A stretch of DNA of 64,000 nucleotides, taken from an uncultured Nonlabens sp. GTDB lineage: Bacteria > Bacteroidota > Bacteroidia > Flavobacteriales > Flavobacteriaceae. The DNA is taken from positions 227,837-291,836 of the forward strand of contig CANLKV010000003.1 of assembly GCA_947491755.1 (NCBI GenBank), given 5' to 3'. The position numbers and the translations under genes are program-made. This document shows positions 39,134 through 47,137 of this stretch, in pieces (the stretch's first letter is position 1; the number at the start of each line of letters is the position of its first letter). The notes beneath the pieces are model-generated. The model was not told where the DNA came from, ran no database searches, and worked only from the letters and a program-made list of their open reading frames with translations.

Positions 39134-40047
39134 TATCCATTTGTATACCTGTCTTTAATTATTCTATTACCGCATTAGTGGAAACATTAATAGAACAAGT
39201 AACTCCACTAGAGATATCTTATGAATTACTTATTATAGACGATGCCAGTACAGATAAAGCAAGCGCGCGATCCAATGAAAAATTGAGCGCTCTAAAATAT
39301 GTAACTTATCAGGTTTTAGATAAAAATAGTGGTCGTAGCGCAGTGCGCAATTTGTTAGTTGAGCGAGCCCAGTATCCTTTTCTACTTTTTTTAGATGCTG
39401 ACGTTTTACCGCTACAATCAACATTTCTTGCTACTTACATCACAGCTATAACACCAGAAACTCAGATTGTTTATGGAGGTATCACTTATCAGAAATACAA
39501 ACCTGAAAAATCAAAGTTACTACGATGGGTATATGGAAGAAAACGTGAAGCTTTAAGTGCTATTGAAAGAAGAAAGAAGCCTCACTTGCGTTTTTTGACT
39601 CTCAATTATTTGATTAATAAAGAAACTGCATTGCAACTACAATTTGATGAGTCCATGCCCAATCAAAGACATGAGGATACGGTATACGCTCACGAAGCAA
39701 AAAAACAGAAGTGTCGTGTAGAGCATATTGAAAATGTTGTCGAACATCAGGGACTAGAGAGTAGTGATGTTTTTCTTGAAAAATCTATAGCATCTGCCCG
39801 CAGTCTAGCACACCTTATTGGCTCAAATAAATTGAATGCCAAGGAAATAAAACTGTCCCAAGCTGCAATGTATCTGCAAAAATGTGCACTGGATCACTTA
39901 TTTGTATCTATAATCCAAAAGCTAGATCATCTTTTTAAAAAACAACTTTTATCTGCACAACCATCTCTAATAATTTTTGATTTGTACAGGCTATACTGGT
40001 ACCTGAAAGAATGTAAAAACATCAGCATAGTTAAAAAAGGTATATAG
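39130..40047 (+). CDS. Family 2 glycosyltransferase
   Basis: A 305-aa GT-A fold enzyme. Visible features: SICIPVFNYS at the N-terminus, the nucleotide-sugar site IIDDASTD, NSGRSAVRNLL, and the DxD-type motif FLDADVLP near residue 95. No membrane segment is needed for activity in this family. It is coupled to the methyltransferase gene by an ATGA overlap. Donor and acceptor sugars are unknown. Confidence 0.88.
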   Translation: MISICIPVFNYSITALVETLIEQVTPLEISYELLIIDDASTDKASARSNEKLSALKYVTYQVLDKNSGRSAVRNLLVERAQYPFLLFLDADVLPLQSTFLATYITAITPETQIVYGGITYQKYKPEKSKLLRWVYGRKREALSAIERRKKPHLRFLTLNYLINKETALQLQFDESMPNQRHEDTVYAHEAKKQKCRVEHIENVVEHQGLESSDVFLEKSIASARSLAHLIGSNKLNAKEIKLSQAAMYLQKCALDHLFVSIIQKLDHLFKKQLLSAQPSLIIFDLYRLYWYLKECKNISIVKKGI

Positions 40048-40099
40048 GATTTCTTCTGTTACAGAGAAATAAATATTTATATAGTAATTTAAGCGTGTT

Positions 40100-41041
40100 A
40101 TGAAGTCATTTCTAGTAATAATACCGCTTTGCAATAAAGAGACTACGATTGAACGTTGTCTTCAATCTGTTTTACAACAAAGTTTTGAAAGTTTTGATGT
40201 GGTAGTTATCAACGATGGTTCTACAGACAATAGTGCTACCATGCTAGAAGGTCTAGTGTCTGATAAGGTTGAGTTGATCCATCAGGAAAACAAAGGAGTA
40301 AGCGCTACGCGCAATCTGGGGATTGAGATCGCTATAAAAAATAAATATCAGGCCGTCGCACTACTAGACGCAGATGACTACTGGATGGAGAATCATTTAA
40401 GCAACCTGCATACTGCTATGACCGAGTGTCCAGAAGCCACCGTAGTAACAACTAACTATAGATACCAAGTAGGCCATAGAAGATATTCAAAAACTAAATT
40501 TTCATTCCTCCATGCTGATCACATCAAGATCGTAGAACCATTTTTTGAAGGGAACTACTTTAACGCTGTAATGACCTCATCCAGTATCGCTATTAACTTA
40601 AAAAACAAACCTTCCATACGGTATGATGAAAAGCTGACACATACAGAGGATACCGATTTTATGATAAGGGCGGCAATGCAATATCGTATAGCTTTTAACC
40701 CTGTGGTAAGCGTTACAATAGATCAAAGCGCACCCCAGCGATCGGATAAAATACCGATGGCGCAGCAACATATTATGGATTTTGACCAATATGAAAGTAA
40801 AGTGGACGAACACTCAGGACTCAAGAAGTTTTTAGACATTAACCGCTTCTCAATCGCTATAGGGTACCGATTGCAAAATGATATCAAAAACGCAGCTTTG
40901 TATCAACACAAAATAGACCCGTCAAGTTTAACAAAAAAGCAGCAGCAATTATTGACCATGACGACCAGACAACTCAAGGCATTAAAGAGAACTCAAAAGA
41001 TTTTGGGCAACTTAGGGTTTCGTATTAGAACGGGTCGCTAG
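40100..41041 (+). CDS. Family 2 glycosyltransferase
   Basis: A 313-aa GT2 protein starting with VIIPLCNKETTIERCLQSVLQQ, then VVINDGSTDNS, GVSATRNLGIE and the metal site ALLDADDYW. A TEDTDF motif near residue 180 would hold the catalytic base. Its 3' end overlaps the convergent cupin gene by 30 bp. Sugars unknown; context suggests a surface polysaccharide or glycoprotein glycan. Confidence 0.88.
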   Translation: MKSFLVIIPLCNKETTIERCLQSVLQQSFESFDVVVINDGSTDNSATMLEGLVSDKVELIHQENKGVSATRNLGIEIAIKNKYQAVALLDADDYWMENHLSNLHTAMTECPEATVVTTNYRYQVGHRRYSKTKFSFLHADHIKIVEPFFEGNYFNAVMTSSSIAINLKNKPSIRYDEKLTHTEDTDFMIRAAMQYRIAFNPVVSVTIDQSAPQRSDKIPMAQQHIMDFDQYESKVDEHSGLKKFLDINRFSIAIGYRLQNDIKNAALYQHKIDPSSLTKKQQQLLTMTTRQLKALKRTQKILGNLGFRIRTGR

Positions 41042-41422
41042 TAAGAATTGCTCAAAATCCCTGATGTAATCTTCCTCCTCAAACTCATGAGAAGCCAGCG
41101 ATAAACAAACCGCACCACTAGAAAAATCCAGTAATTCTCGCCATACCATTGTAGGAATCAATAAGCCTCTATCCGGTTTGTTTAATAGAATACGCTTTGT
41201 AGTAGATCCATCACGCAGCTCTACCGTAAAACTTCCGCTGAGTGCTATTAAAAATGTTTGACATTTTTTATGTGCGTGACCGCCACGGTGACTGTTACTA
41301 GGGACATCATACAAATAGTACACCCGCCGCGCTTTAAAAGGAATAGCATCCTTTTCTATCACAGCTAGATTGCCTCTAGGGTCTGTTATTTTAGGAATAT
41401 CTATAATCTGGTACTGCATCAT
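41012..41422 (-). CDS. FdtA/QdtA-type sugar 3,4-ketoisomerase-like cupin
   Basis: A 136-aa cupin of the WxcM/FdtA/QdtA group. Visible features: the ITDPRGNLAVIE start, YYLYDVPSNSHRGGHAHKKCQTFLIALSG with the paired His residues of the active site, and PTMVWRELLDFS. Family members isomerise dTDP-4-keto-6-deoxyhexoses, giving precursors of amino sugars such as dTDP-Fucp3N. No partner dehydratase or aminotransferase lies in this window. The first 10 codons from the 3' end lie antisense to the convergent glycosyltransferase gene. Confidence 0.8.
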   Translation of the reverse strand: MMQYQIIDIPKITDPRGNLAVIEKDAIPFKARRVYYLYDVPSNSHRGGHAHKKCQTFLIALSGSFTVELRDGSTTKRILLNKPDRGLLIPTMVWRELLDFSSGAVCLSLASHEFEEEDYIRDFEQFLLATRSNTKP

Positions 41423-41432
41423 ATCAAATATA

Positions 41433-42302
41433 CTACACAGTGGCGCTGCTGTTTGACTTTTTCATAATTGCCTTACTATAATCGGTTGCTCCTTGTTGAT
41501 ACATTGTAGCAACAGACTGCCATTGTGCAAGCGTTTTTATATAGCGGTGACGCCATAGAAAAAACGCATACTTGTGCTTAAAAAGAAAAATAGGTTGACC
41601 CAACCATTGCGCTAGTGCACCACGCGCATAAATTACTTGTGGTCGTGTGGGATTAATTCCAGAGCTTTCAACGGGATGTGTAACAACGGTATGTGGTATA
41701 AACCTCATGCGCTCACCTGCGTAAAGCAACTCATAAAATAAAATTTGCTCCTCGCATAATGGAAATTTTGCCCCCAGACCAAAGATTTCATTAAATGTGA
41801 TACCGGTAGCATTAAGCCTGTGTCTATTAAGTACAATTTCAAAGGACACTGGATTTCCTGAAATATGGCCTTTATTATATTCAAAAGACTTTTTAGGATA
41901 ATAACGCATATCACCGCCTGCTGGAGACATCGCCTTGAATGTAAGTGCCACATGATCAGGAAACTCTCTTATAGATTGTTTTATTCGTTGCTCCCATCCC
42001 TCTACTAGCACGACGTCATCGTCTAGAATCCAGACATGATTACCTATTGCATTTTGTAAAGCTATATTGCGACTCCTGCACAGTCCATAGGTAGAATCAT
42101 TAATCACTCTAATGGTATCTATATCGCTATGCAGCTGTTTTAATGAGCTTTGATTAACAATTAATACGTGACACTTGATAGATGCTATTGAGGTAGAAAA
42201 TATAGACTCTAGAAACGACAAGTCCTCACGATCCATCGTCGCTATGAGAATTTCTAAATCTACAGTGGTGGAACTATTCAACGCCTTATCTTTACTTATC
42301 AA
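41433..42302 (-). CDS. Family 2-like glycosyltransferase
   Basis: A 289-aa GT-A type enzyme: LEILIATMDRE at the start, STYGLCRSRNIALQNA, and the metal motif VWILDDDVVL. It lies 10 bp upstream of the ketoisomerase-like gene on the same strand, so they are co-transcribed. There is no ATG or GTG before the first strand of the fold. The only starts are TTG at 42302 or TTG at 42281, with a stop codon in frame a few codons further up. The start therefore needs checking. Sugars unknown. Confidence 0.8.
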   Translation of the reverse strand: MISKDKALNSSTTVDLEILIATMDREDLSFLESIFSTSIASIKCHVLIVNQSSLKQLHSDIDTIRVINDSTYGLCRSRNIALQNAIGNHVWILDDDVVLVEGWEQRIKQSIREFPDHVALTFKAMSPAGGDMRYYPKKSFEYNKGHISGNPVSFEIVLNRHRLNATGITFNEIFGLGAKFPLCEEQILFYELLYAGERMRFIPHTVVTHPVESSGINPTRPQVIYARGALAQWLGQPIFLFKHKYAFFLWRHRYIKTLAQWQSVATMYQQGATDYSKAIMKKSNSSATV

Positions 42303-42313
42303 AGGTACTTTTT

Positions 42314-43468
42314 ATGCGCATTTTACTGGTAGGCGAGTACAGCAATTTTCATAATTCACTCAAATATGGTCTAGAATTTTTAGGCCACGATGTAGTATTG
42401 CTAGGCGATGGTGACGGCTTTAAAAATTACCCTGTAGACATTGATCTTAGTGATCACTACTATAATAACCATAGGGTTTTCCGCAAACTTGAAGGCTTCG
42501 TGCGGCGATTAACAGGATGGAATATTGCAGATAGGTTGCGGTGGTCTCGCTTTCGCGAAAGCGAAAAATATCTTAAAGATCACGATATCGTACAGTTTAT
42601 CAATTCTAACGCCATGGGTTGCAACCCAACCACCGAAAAGTATATGATAGATTTTTTATTACAGAACAATCATTCTTTTTTTCTCGTTGCAGCGGGCGAT
42701 GACTGTGAATATGCAGATTTTATAATTAATAAACATGAAGGCTATAACATTCTAGAGGCGATTAAAACTGGACAGCAAACAACAGCAGATTTTTATTACA
42801 CGTATAAATATTTGAAGCCAGCGTATCGCGAAAATTATGATTTGTTAGTTGAGCATGCTCAAGCCGTGATTCCCATAAATACAGATTATGCCATGGCGTT
42901 ACACAATCAGTCCAAAGCTGTGGACCTCATACCCGCCCCAGTGCAATGTGGCCGCTACCACCTGGATCTCAATGCAGATGTTTCTACTATTGAAATCTTT
43001 TTAGGCATCAATTCGTCCAACTACTGGAAGAAGGGTGTCCATTATTTTGAAAAGGCACTAGAGACGCTACAAGAGCGCTACCAGGATAAAATTAAAGTTA
43101 CTAAGATCTACGACATGCCATACACAGAATATATCAAGAGTTACAAAAGGGCTCATATCGTACTGGATCAGGTGCTGGGATATGATCAAGGATACAATGC
43201 GCTGGAGGCTATGTTACAAGGAAAAGTAGTGTTTACAGGTGGTGGCAGTGAATTTCTTAAAGCTCGTCACCTAGAATCTGTGCCTGTGATAGACGCCAGG
43301 CCTGATGTACCTTATTTGATTGAGCAACTAGAATTACTCATAGAAAATCCTAAAAAGATCCTAGAGCTAGGTATTGCCGCCAGGAATCATGTGATTCATC
43401 ATCATGAGAGCGTTGCGATTGCACAAAAGTATGTAGCACTTTATCAAACCGCACAAAACTCTATCTAG
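42314..43468 (+). CDS. Group 1-like (GT-B) glycosyltransferase
   Basis: A 384-aa protein beginning MRILLVGEYSNFHNSLKYGLEFLGHDVVLLGDG, a GT-B type N-terminal Rossmann fold, and a C-terminal half with LGYDQGYNALEAMLQGKVVFTGG, which resembles the donor-binding E-x7-E region. A palindrome copy encodes Ser-Arg-Phe-Arg-Glu-Ser-Glu in its first third. It is divergent from the 41433 gene with only 11 bp between the two starts. Confidence 0.78.
   Translation: MRILLVGEYSNFHNSLKYGLEFLGHDVVLLGDGDGFKNYPVDIDLSDHYYNNHRVFRKLEGFVRRLTGWNIADRLRWSRFRESEKYLKDHDIVQFINSNAMGCNPTTEKYMIDFLLQNNHSFFLVAAGDDCEYADFIINKHEGYNILEAIKTGQQTTADFYYTYKYLKPAYRENYDLLVEHAQAVIPINTDYAMALHNQSKAVDLIPAPVQCGRYHLDLNADVSTIEIFLGINSSNYWKKGVHYFEKALETLQERYQDKIKVTKIYDMPYTEYIKSYKRAHIVLDQVLGYDQGYNALEAMLQGKVVFTGGGSEFLKARHLESVPVIDARPDVPYLIEQLELLIENPKKILELGIAARNHVIHHHESVAIAQKYVALYQTAQNSI
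42548..42563. repeat. Palindrome copy 10, exact, inside the glycosyltransferase gene
   Basis: CGCTTTCGCGAAAGCG in the coding sequence, read as Arg-Phe-Arg-Glu-Ser. It is the only good intragenic copy not read as Ala-Phe-Ala-Lys/Glu-Ala. Confidence 0.95.
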
Positions 43469-43475
43469 GACAGGG

Positions 43476-43760
43476 CTATTTATTCTTCCATTGTATATCA
43501 ATCCCTTGAAAATCTTGTGCAGCTTTATCTTTAGCTTGCGCAGGAATCAAGAATTCATGTTCCAGCACAATTTCTAGGTCATCGTCAAAGTAAAAAAGCA
43601 TGGTCTCTTCTCCATCATAATCGCATATGGTCACCGCATGAATCTCGTGCTCTACAAAATAATCGTCTTTGATATATTGTGGCTCAGGAAATTCAAAATA
43701 GTGTAGCACTTTTGCTCCTTTGAAATAGTCGAAGTCTTCTAGATATAATTGATCTGCCAT
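43476..43760 (-). CDS. Hypothetical acidic protein
   Basis: A 94-aa protein rich in Asp, Glu, Tyr and Phe, with a regular alternation that suggests a small beta-sheet domain (HYFEFPEPQYI, EETMLFYFDDDLEIVLEHEFLIP). It has no signal peptide or membrane segment. It lies between the acyltransferase E2 gene and the convergent glycosyltransferase gene. Not recognised. Confidence 0.6.
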   Translation of the reverse strand: MADQLYLEDFDYFKGAKVLHYFEFPEPQYIKDDYFVEHEIHAVTICDYDGEETMLFYFDDDLEIVLEHEFLIPAQAKDKAAQDFQGIDIQWKNK

Positions 43761-43786
43761 ATTGCAAAAATACGTGGTAAAATAAA

Positions 43787-43810
43787 AAGCCAGTCAATAC
43801 AGACTGGCTT
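43787..43810. terminator. Terminator after the E2 gene
   Basis: AAGCCAGTC and GACTGGCTT form a 9-bp perfect stem around a 6-nt loop, 30 bp past the E2 stop codon. The minus-strand side continues in TTT. Confidence 0.8.
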
Positions 43811-43839
43811 GTTTTATAATTAGATCTCGATCGATGTTT

Positions 43840-45201
43840 TTATATAGAACGTTCTGGATCAAAATTTTCTAAAATCTGTGCTACTCGCTGTACAAATTGA
43901 CCACCTAATGCGCCATTAACCACACGATGATCATAACTGTGTGATAAAAACATCTTCATACGTATCCCTATAAAATCACCCTGTGGAGTCTCTACAACAG
44001 CAGGTACTTTTCTTATAGCTCCTAAGGCTAGAATCGCTACCTGTGGTTGATTAATAATAGGGGTACCCATGATAGAACCAAAGGTCCCTACGTTTGTCAC
44101 AGTGTATGTCCCTCCCTGGGTGTCGTCCGGCTTGAGTTTACCATCACGCGCACGACTGGCAAGATCATTCACTGCTTTGGCCATACCTACTAGATTAAGC
44201 TGATCAGCATTTTTAATAACTGGTACTATCAAATTACCATCTGGCAAGGCAGCTGCCATACCTAGATTGATATTTTTGCGCTTGATAATCTTATCTCCAT
44301 CTAAGGAAATATTAATCATCGGAAACTCTTTGATAGCCTGTGCAACAGCCTCCATAAAAATAGGTGTAAACGTTAGGTTTTCTCCCTCGCGTTTTTGAAA
44401 TGCAGCTTTGTTTTTCTTTCTCCAATTCCAGATGTTTGTAACATCACACTCAATAAAACTTTGTACGTGGGCACTAGTTTGTACAGACGCCACCATATGA
44501 TGAGATATAAGCTTGCCCATGCGGCTCAACTCTATAATCTCATCACCTCCATTAACTGATACTGGTGCAGCTGGCGGAGCTTGTTTTGCACTCGCACTAT
44601 GTCCAGCAGGTGCCGCTGGGCTGGTGGCAGCAGTAGCTGCCTGTGGTACTTTTCCTGACTTGCGATCTTCAACGTATTGAAGTATGTCATTTTTAGTAAC
44701 ACGACCATCTTTACCTGTACCAGTAATAGATTCCAATTGCTCTAGGGATATATTTTCCTCTTTGGCTATATTTTTTACTAATGGAGAGAAGAACGAGTCT
44801 GTGCTGGTATAATCATTCTTACCTGCTGTCTCCATACCCCTGTCCACTTGTGCAGCAGCAGTTTGGGCAGCTTGCTCTGCATATCCAGCTGGTGCAGTAT
44901 CTTCCACATCAACTGTATCAACAGCCTCGTCTGTCGTTAATCCAGCATCGTCTCCGGCACCATCTGTCTCAATAATGGCAATCGTTTGTCCTACTTGTAC
45001 AACATCATCGACATTAAAAAGCACCTCTACCAATGTACCATCAACCTCACTAGGCACCTCGCTATCGACTTTGTCTGTGGCAATTTCTAGCACAGGTTCA
45101 TCCATCTCTATCACATCACCCACATTCTTGAGCCATGAAGTGATAGTAGCCTCTGCTACAGATTCTCCCATCTTAGGTAACTTCAATTCAAATCGCGCCA
45201 T
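43840..45201 (-). CDS. 2-oxo acid dehydrogenase acyltransferase (E2), lipoyl-bearing
   Basis: A 453-aa E2 core protein. Order: an N-terminal lipoyl domain (1-76) with the lipoyl Lys in EIATDKVDSEVPS near residue 43; an Ala/Asp/Thr-rich linker; a peripheral subunit-binding domain at about 136-172 (SPLVKNIAKEENISLEQL, GKDGRVTKNDILQYV); an Ala/Pro linker; and the catalytic domain from about 220. The active-site motif reads YDHRVVNGALGG, with His near residue 425, but Asn replaces the usual Asp of HxxxDG. Probably the branched-chain or a related 2-oxo acid complex; E1 and E3 are not adjacent. Confidence 0.9.
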   Translation of the reverse strand: MARFELKLPKMGESVAEATITSWLKNVGDVIEMDEPVLEIATDKVDSEVPSEVDGTLVEVLFNVDDVVQVGQTIAIIETDGAGDDAGLTTDEAVDTVDVEDTAPAGYAEQAAQTAAAQVDRGMETAGKNDYTSTDSFFSPLVKNIAKEENISLEQLESITGTGKDGRVTKNDILQYVEDRKSGKVPQAATAATSPAAPAGHSASAKQAPPAAPVSVNGGDEIIELSRMGKLISHHMVASVQTSAHVQSFIECDVTNIWNWRKKNKAAFQKREGENLTFTPIFMEAVAQAIKEFPMINISLDGDKIIKRKNINLGMAAALPDGNLIVPVIKNADQLNLVGMAKAVNDLASRARDGKLKPDDTQGGTYTVTNVGTFGSIMGTPIINQPQVAILALGAIRKVPAVVETPQGDFIGIRMKMFLSHSYDHRVVNGALGGQFVQRVAQILENFDPERSI

Positions 45202-45328
45202 AGTATAGAACCAAATTTGTTTTTAATATTTTGCAAAAGTAATAATAAATACAACCCTATTGAGGATATCACAATCTAATGGGATTTTTTTAAGATTTGA
45301 GTCAGAATCTTTTAAAATGAACATCAAA

Positions 45329-46423
45329 TCAATGCCATATATGCACCTCACCAGGTATATCACTGCGATCACTACCCGCATAGGCACTGCGATCTACAGT
45401 TAAAAACCGGTAACGCAACTGTATATCTTTATGGGTTGCCATCCATCGCAGCACTTGACTTACTTCAAGTGTTTTTAAATCAAATATAACCGTGGTATTG
45501 TTAAAATGAGGAGTCAATCCTCGCAGTGATACGGTTTGATCTGCCCATTCTGGATGGTAGTCTGTGGCAGCACTTACACAAATACATGCACTAGTATCTT
45601 GCGGGTTGATCCATTTAGAAGGCTCAGTAACTCCTTTAAACCTAGCCAACGAGTTAAACACAAAGGAGGCAATAGTACTGCCCCAGCGGTAGTGTTTTTT
45701 ATAAAATAAAGCCATAGCTTTATAAAATTGACGGTAATAACGCGTGTCTTTTAAGGTGCTTTCCCCTTTAAAATGTAATGCTATTGCACTACCTATATAA
45801 TAATTTTGCAAACCTTTTTGTAACGCTGTATAGGATAGGTCAATATCTTCTCCGTACATAAAATAACGCTCGTCCAGACCTCCTAAATCCTGATAAATTT
45901 GTTTTTCACCCATTAAAAAAGCCCCTACCAATACATCTGTAGGCCCTGTTTCTTCTGGTTGCAATCGATTATCGTAATAATGATTAGAGCTTCCTAACAA
46001 TTTCAAACAAGCTGAGTAAATGGTAGGCGTACGCCGTTTGCTTTCTGGTAAAAATCTGCCTGCTCCATCAATAAGCTGCACCCCTACAAAGCCTATATTT
46101 GAGTTTACCCGAGCAAAGTCCAGCACCTGAGCAAAAGCGCTCTTAGATACAATAACGTCTGGATTGATCAAGCATATATAGGTGCCACGAGCACGCTCCA
46201 CGGCAATATTATTTGCTTTAGAAAAACCATAATTTTTATCTAGATATATGGTTTTAATATTTTTATAGTTGCGAGTTAAACGTTGCATGCTATCATCACT
46301 AGAATCATTGTCAACCACAATGATCTCTCCATCCAATCCTTCTAGCGCTTGTATGCAACTTTCTACACATAACTCAAGAAATACTGAAGCGTTGTAATTA
46401 AGTATGACAACGGATAGATCCAT
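45329..46423 (-). CDS. Family 2 glycosyltransferase
   Basis: A 364-aa GT2 protein of the rhamnosyltransferase-like type: VVILNYNASVFLELCVESC, IIVVDNDSSDDSM, FSKANNIAVERA and CLINPDVIV as the metal-site region, then FLMGEKQIYQDLGGLDERYFMYGEDIDLS. The C-terminal 80 residues are of unclear function. It starts exactly where recR ends, so the two are probably co-transcribed. Sugars unknown. Confidence 0.88.
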   Translation of the reverse strand: MDLSVVILNYNASVFLELCVESCIQALEGLDGEIIVVDNDSSDDSMQRLTRNYKNIKTIYLDKNYGFSKANNIAVERARGTYICLINPDVIVSKSAFAQVLDFARVNSNIGFVGVQLIDGAGRFLPESKRRTPTIYSACLKLLGSSNHYYDNRLQPEETGPTDVLVGAFLMGEKQIYQDLGGLDERYFMYGEDIDLSYTALQKGLQNYYIGSAIALHFKGESTLKDTRYYRQFYKAMALFYKKHYRWGSTIASFVFNSLARFKGVTEPSKWINPQDTSACICVSAATDYHPEWADQTVSLRGLTPHFNNTTVIFDLKTLEVSQVLRWMATHKDIQLRYRFLTVDRSAYAGSDRSDIPGEVHIWH

Positions 46424-47041
46424 CTAGCTTTTTACTGAATTCTCATAAGGTACTCGATGCAAAATACTACGGCCTAGAGTCACCTCATCTGCAAACTCGA
46501 GCTCATCGCCCACCGCTATTCCACGAGCTATGGTAGAGGTGTTGATCGATAAACCATCCAGTTGTTTGAAAATATAAAAATTAGTCGTATCCCCTTCAAT
46601 AGTAGGACTCAGAGCAAAAATCAACTCTTTAATCCCTTCATTTTTGACTCTATCAACCAGTGAGAAAACTTTCAAATCTTGAGGGCCTATACCGTCCATA
46701 GGGCTTATTTTTCCTCCCAAAACATGATACAAACCACGATACTGACTGGTGTTTTCTATGGCCATCACATCTCGTATATCTTCTACCACACAAACAATAC
46801 TTTGATCTCTATTGTGACTTGCACAAATCTCACACAAATCGGTATCACTCACATTATGACAACGTCTACAAAATTGTAAATCATGACGCATTTTAAGCAA
46901 TGCCTCAGATAACAAGTCTGTATTTTGTTCTGGTTGCCGCATTAAGTGCAGTACCAATCGTAGGGCTGTGCGCTTGCCTATACCTGGCAATTGAGAAACC
47001 TGGTTTACCGCTTCTTCTAGTATTTTTGATGAAAAATTCAT
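46424..47041 (-). CDS. recR: Recombination protein RecR
   Basis: A 205-aa cytosolic protein that works with RecF and RecO to load RecA at gaps. Visible features: the helix-hairpin-helix [16 protein letters not shown] near residue 20, a four-Cys zinc finger (CRRC and CEIC), and a TOPRIM domain with [12 protein letters not shown] and [10 protein letters not shown]. The ATG at 47041 is preferred over a start six codons upstream; a -7 box ends only 7 bp in front of it. Confidence 0.96.
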   Translation of the reverse strand: MNFSSKILEEAVNQVSQLPGIGKRTALRLVLHLMRQPEQNTDLLSEALLKMRHDLQFCRRCHNVSDTDLCEICASHNRDQSIVCVVEDIRDVMAIENTSQYRGLYHVLGGKISPMDGIGPQDLKVFSLVDRVKNEGIKELIFALSPTIEGDTTNFYIFKQLDGLSINTSTIARGIAVGDELEFADEVTLGRSILHRVPYENSVKS

Positions 47042-47047
47042 AAAGCA

Positions 47048-47055
47048 CAAATATA
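47048..47055 (-). promoter_or_regulatory. Possible -7 box for recR
   Basis: The minus strand reads TATATTTG, an exact TAnnTTTG match. Its 3' end lies 7 bp before the recR ATG, so the transcript could be leaderless or nearly so. Confidence 0.35.
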
Positions 47056-47137
47056 ACAAGATCGTACAGTAACCTCACACGTAAGCTACCTTACTAGGTG
47101 AAGAATTACTACTATTTTAGCATCAAAATTTATATCC

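Noticed and set aside
39541..41041. A mobile-element boundary in the glycan cluster
   Set aside because: No transposase, integrase, terminal inverted repeats or tRNA target was found; base composition did not stand out by eye.
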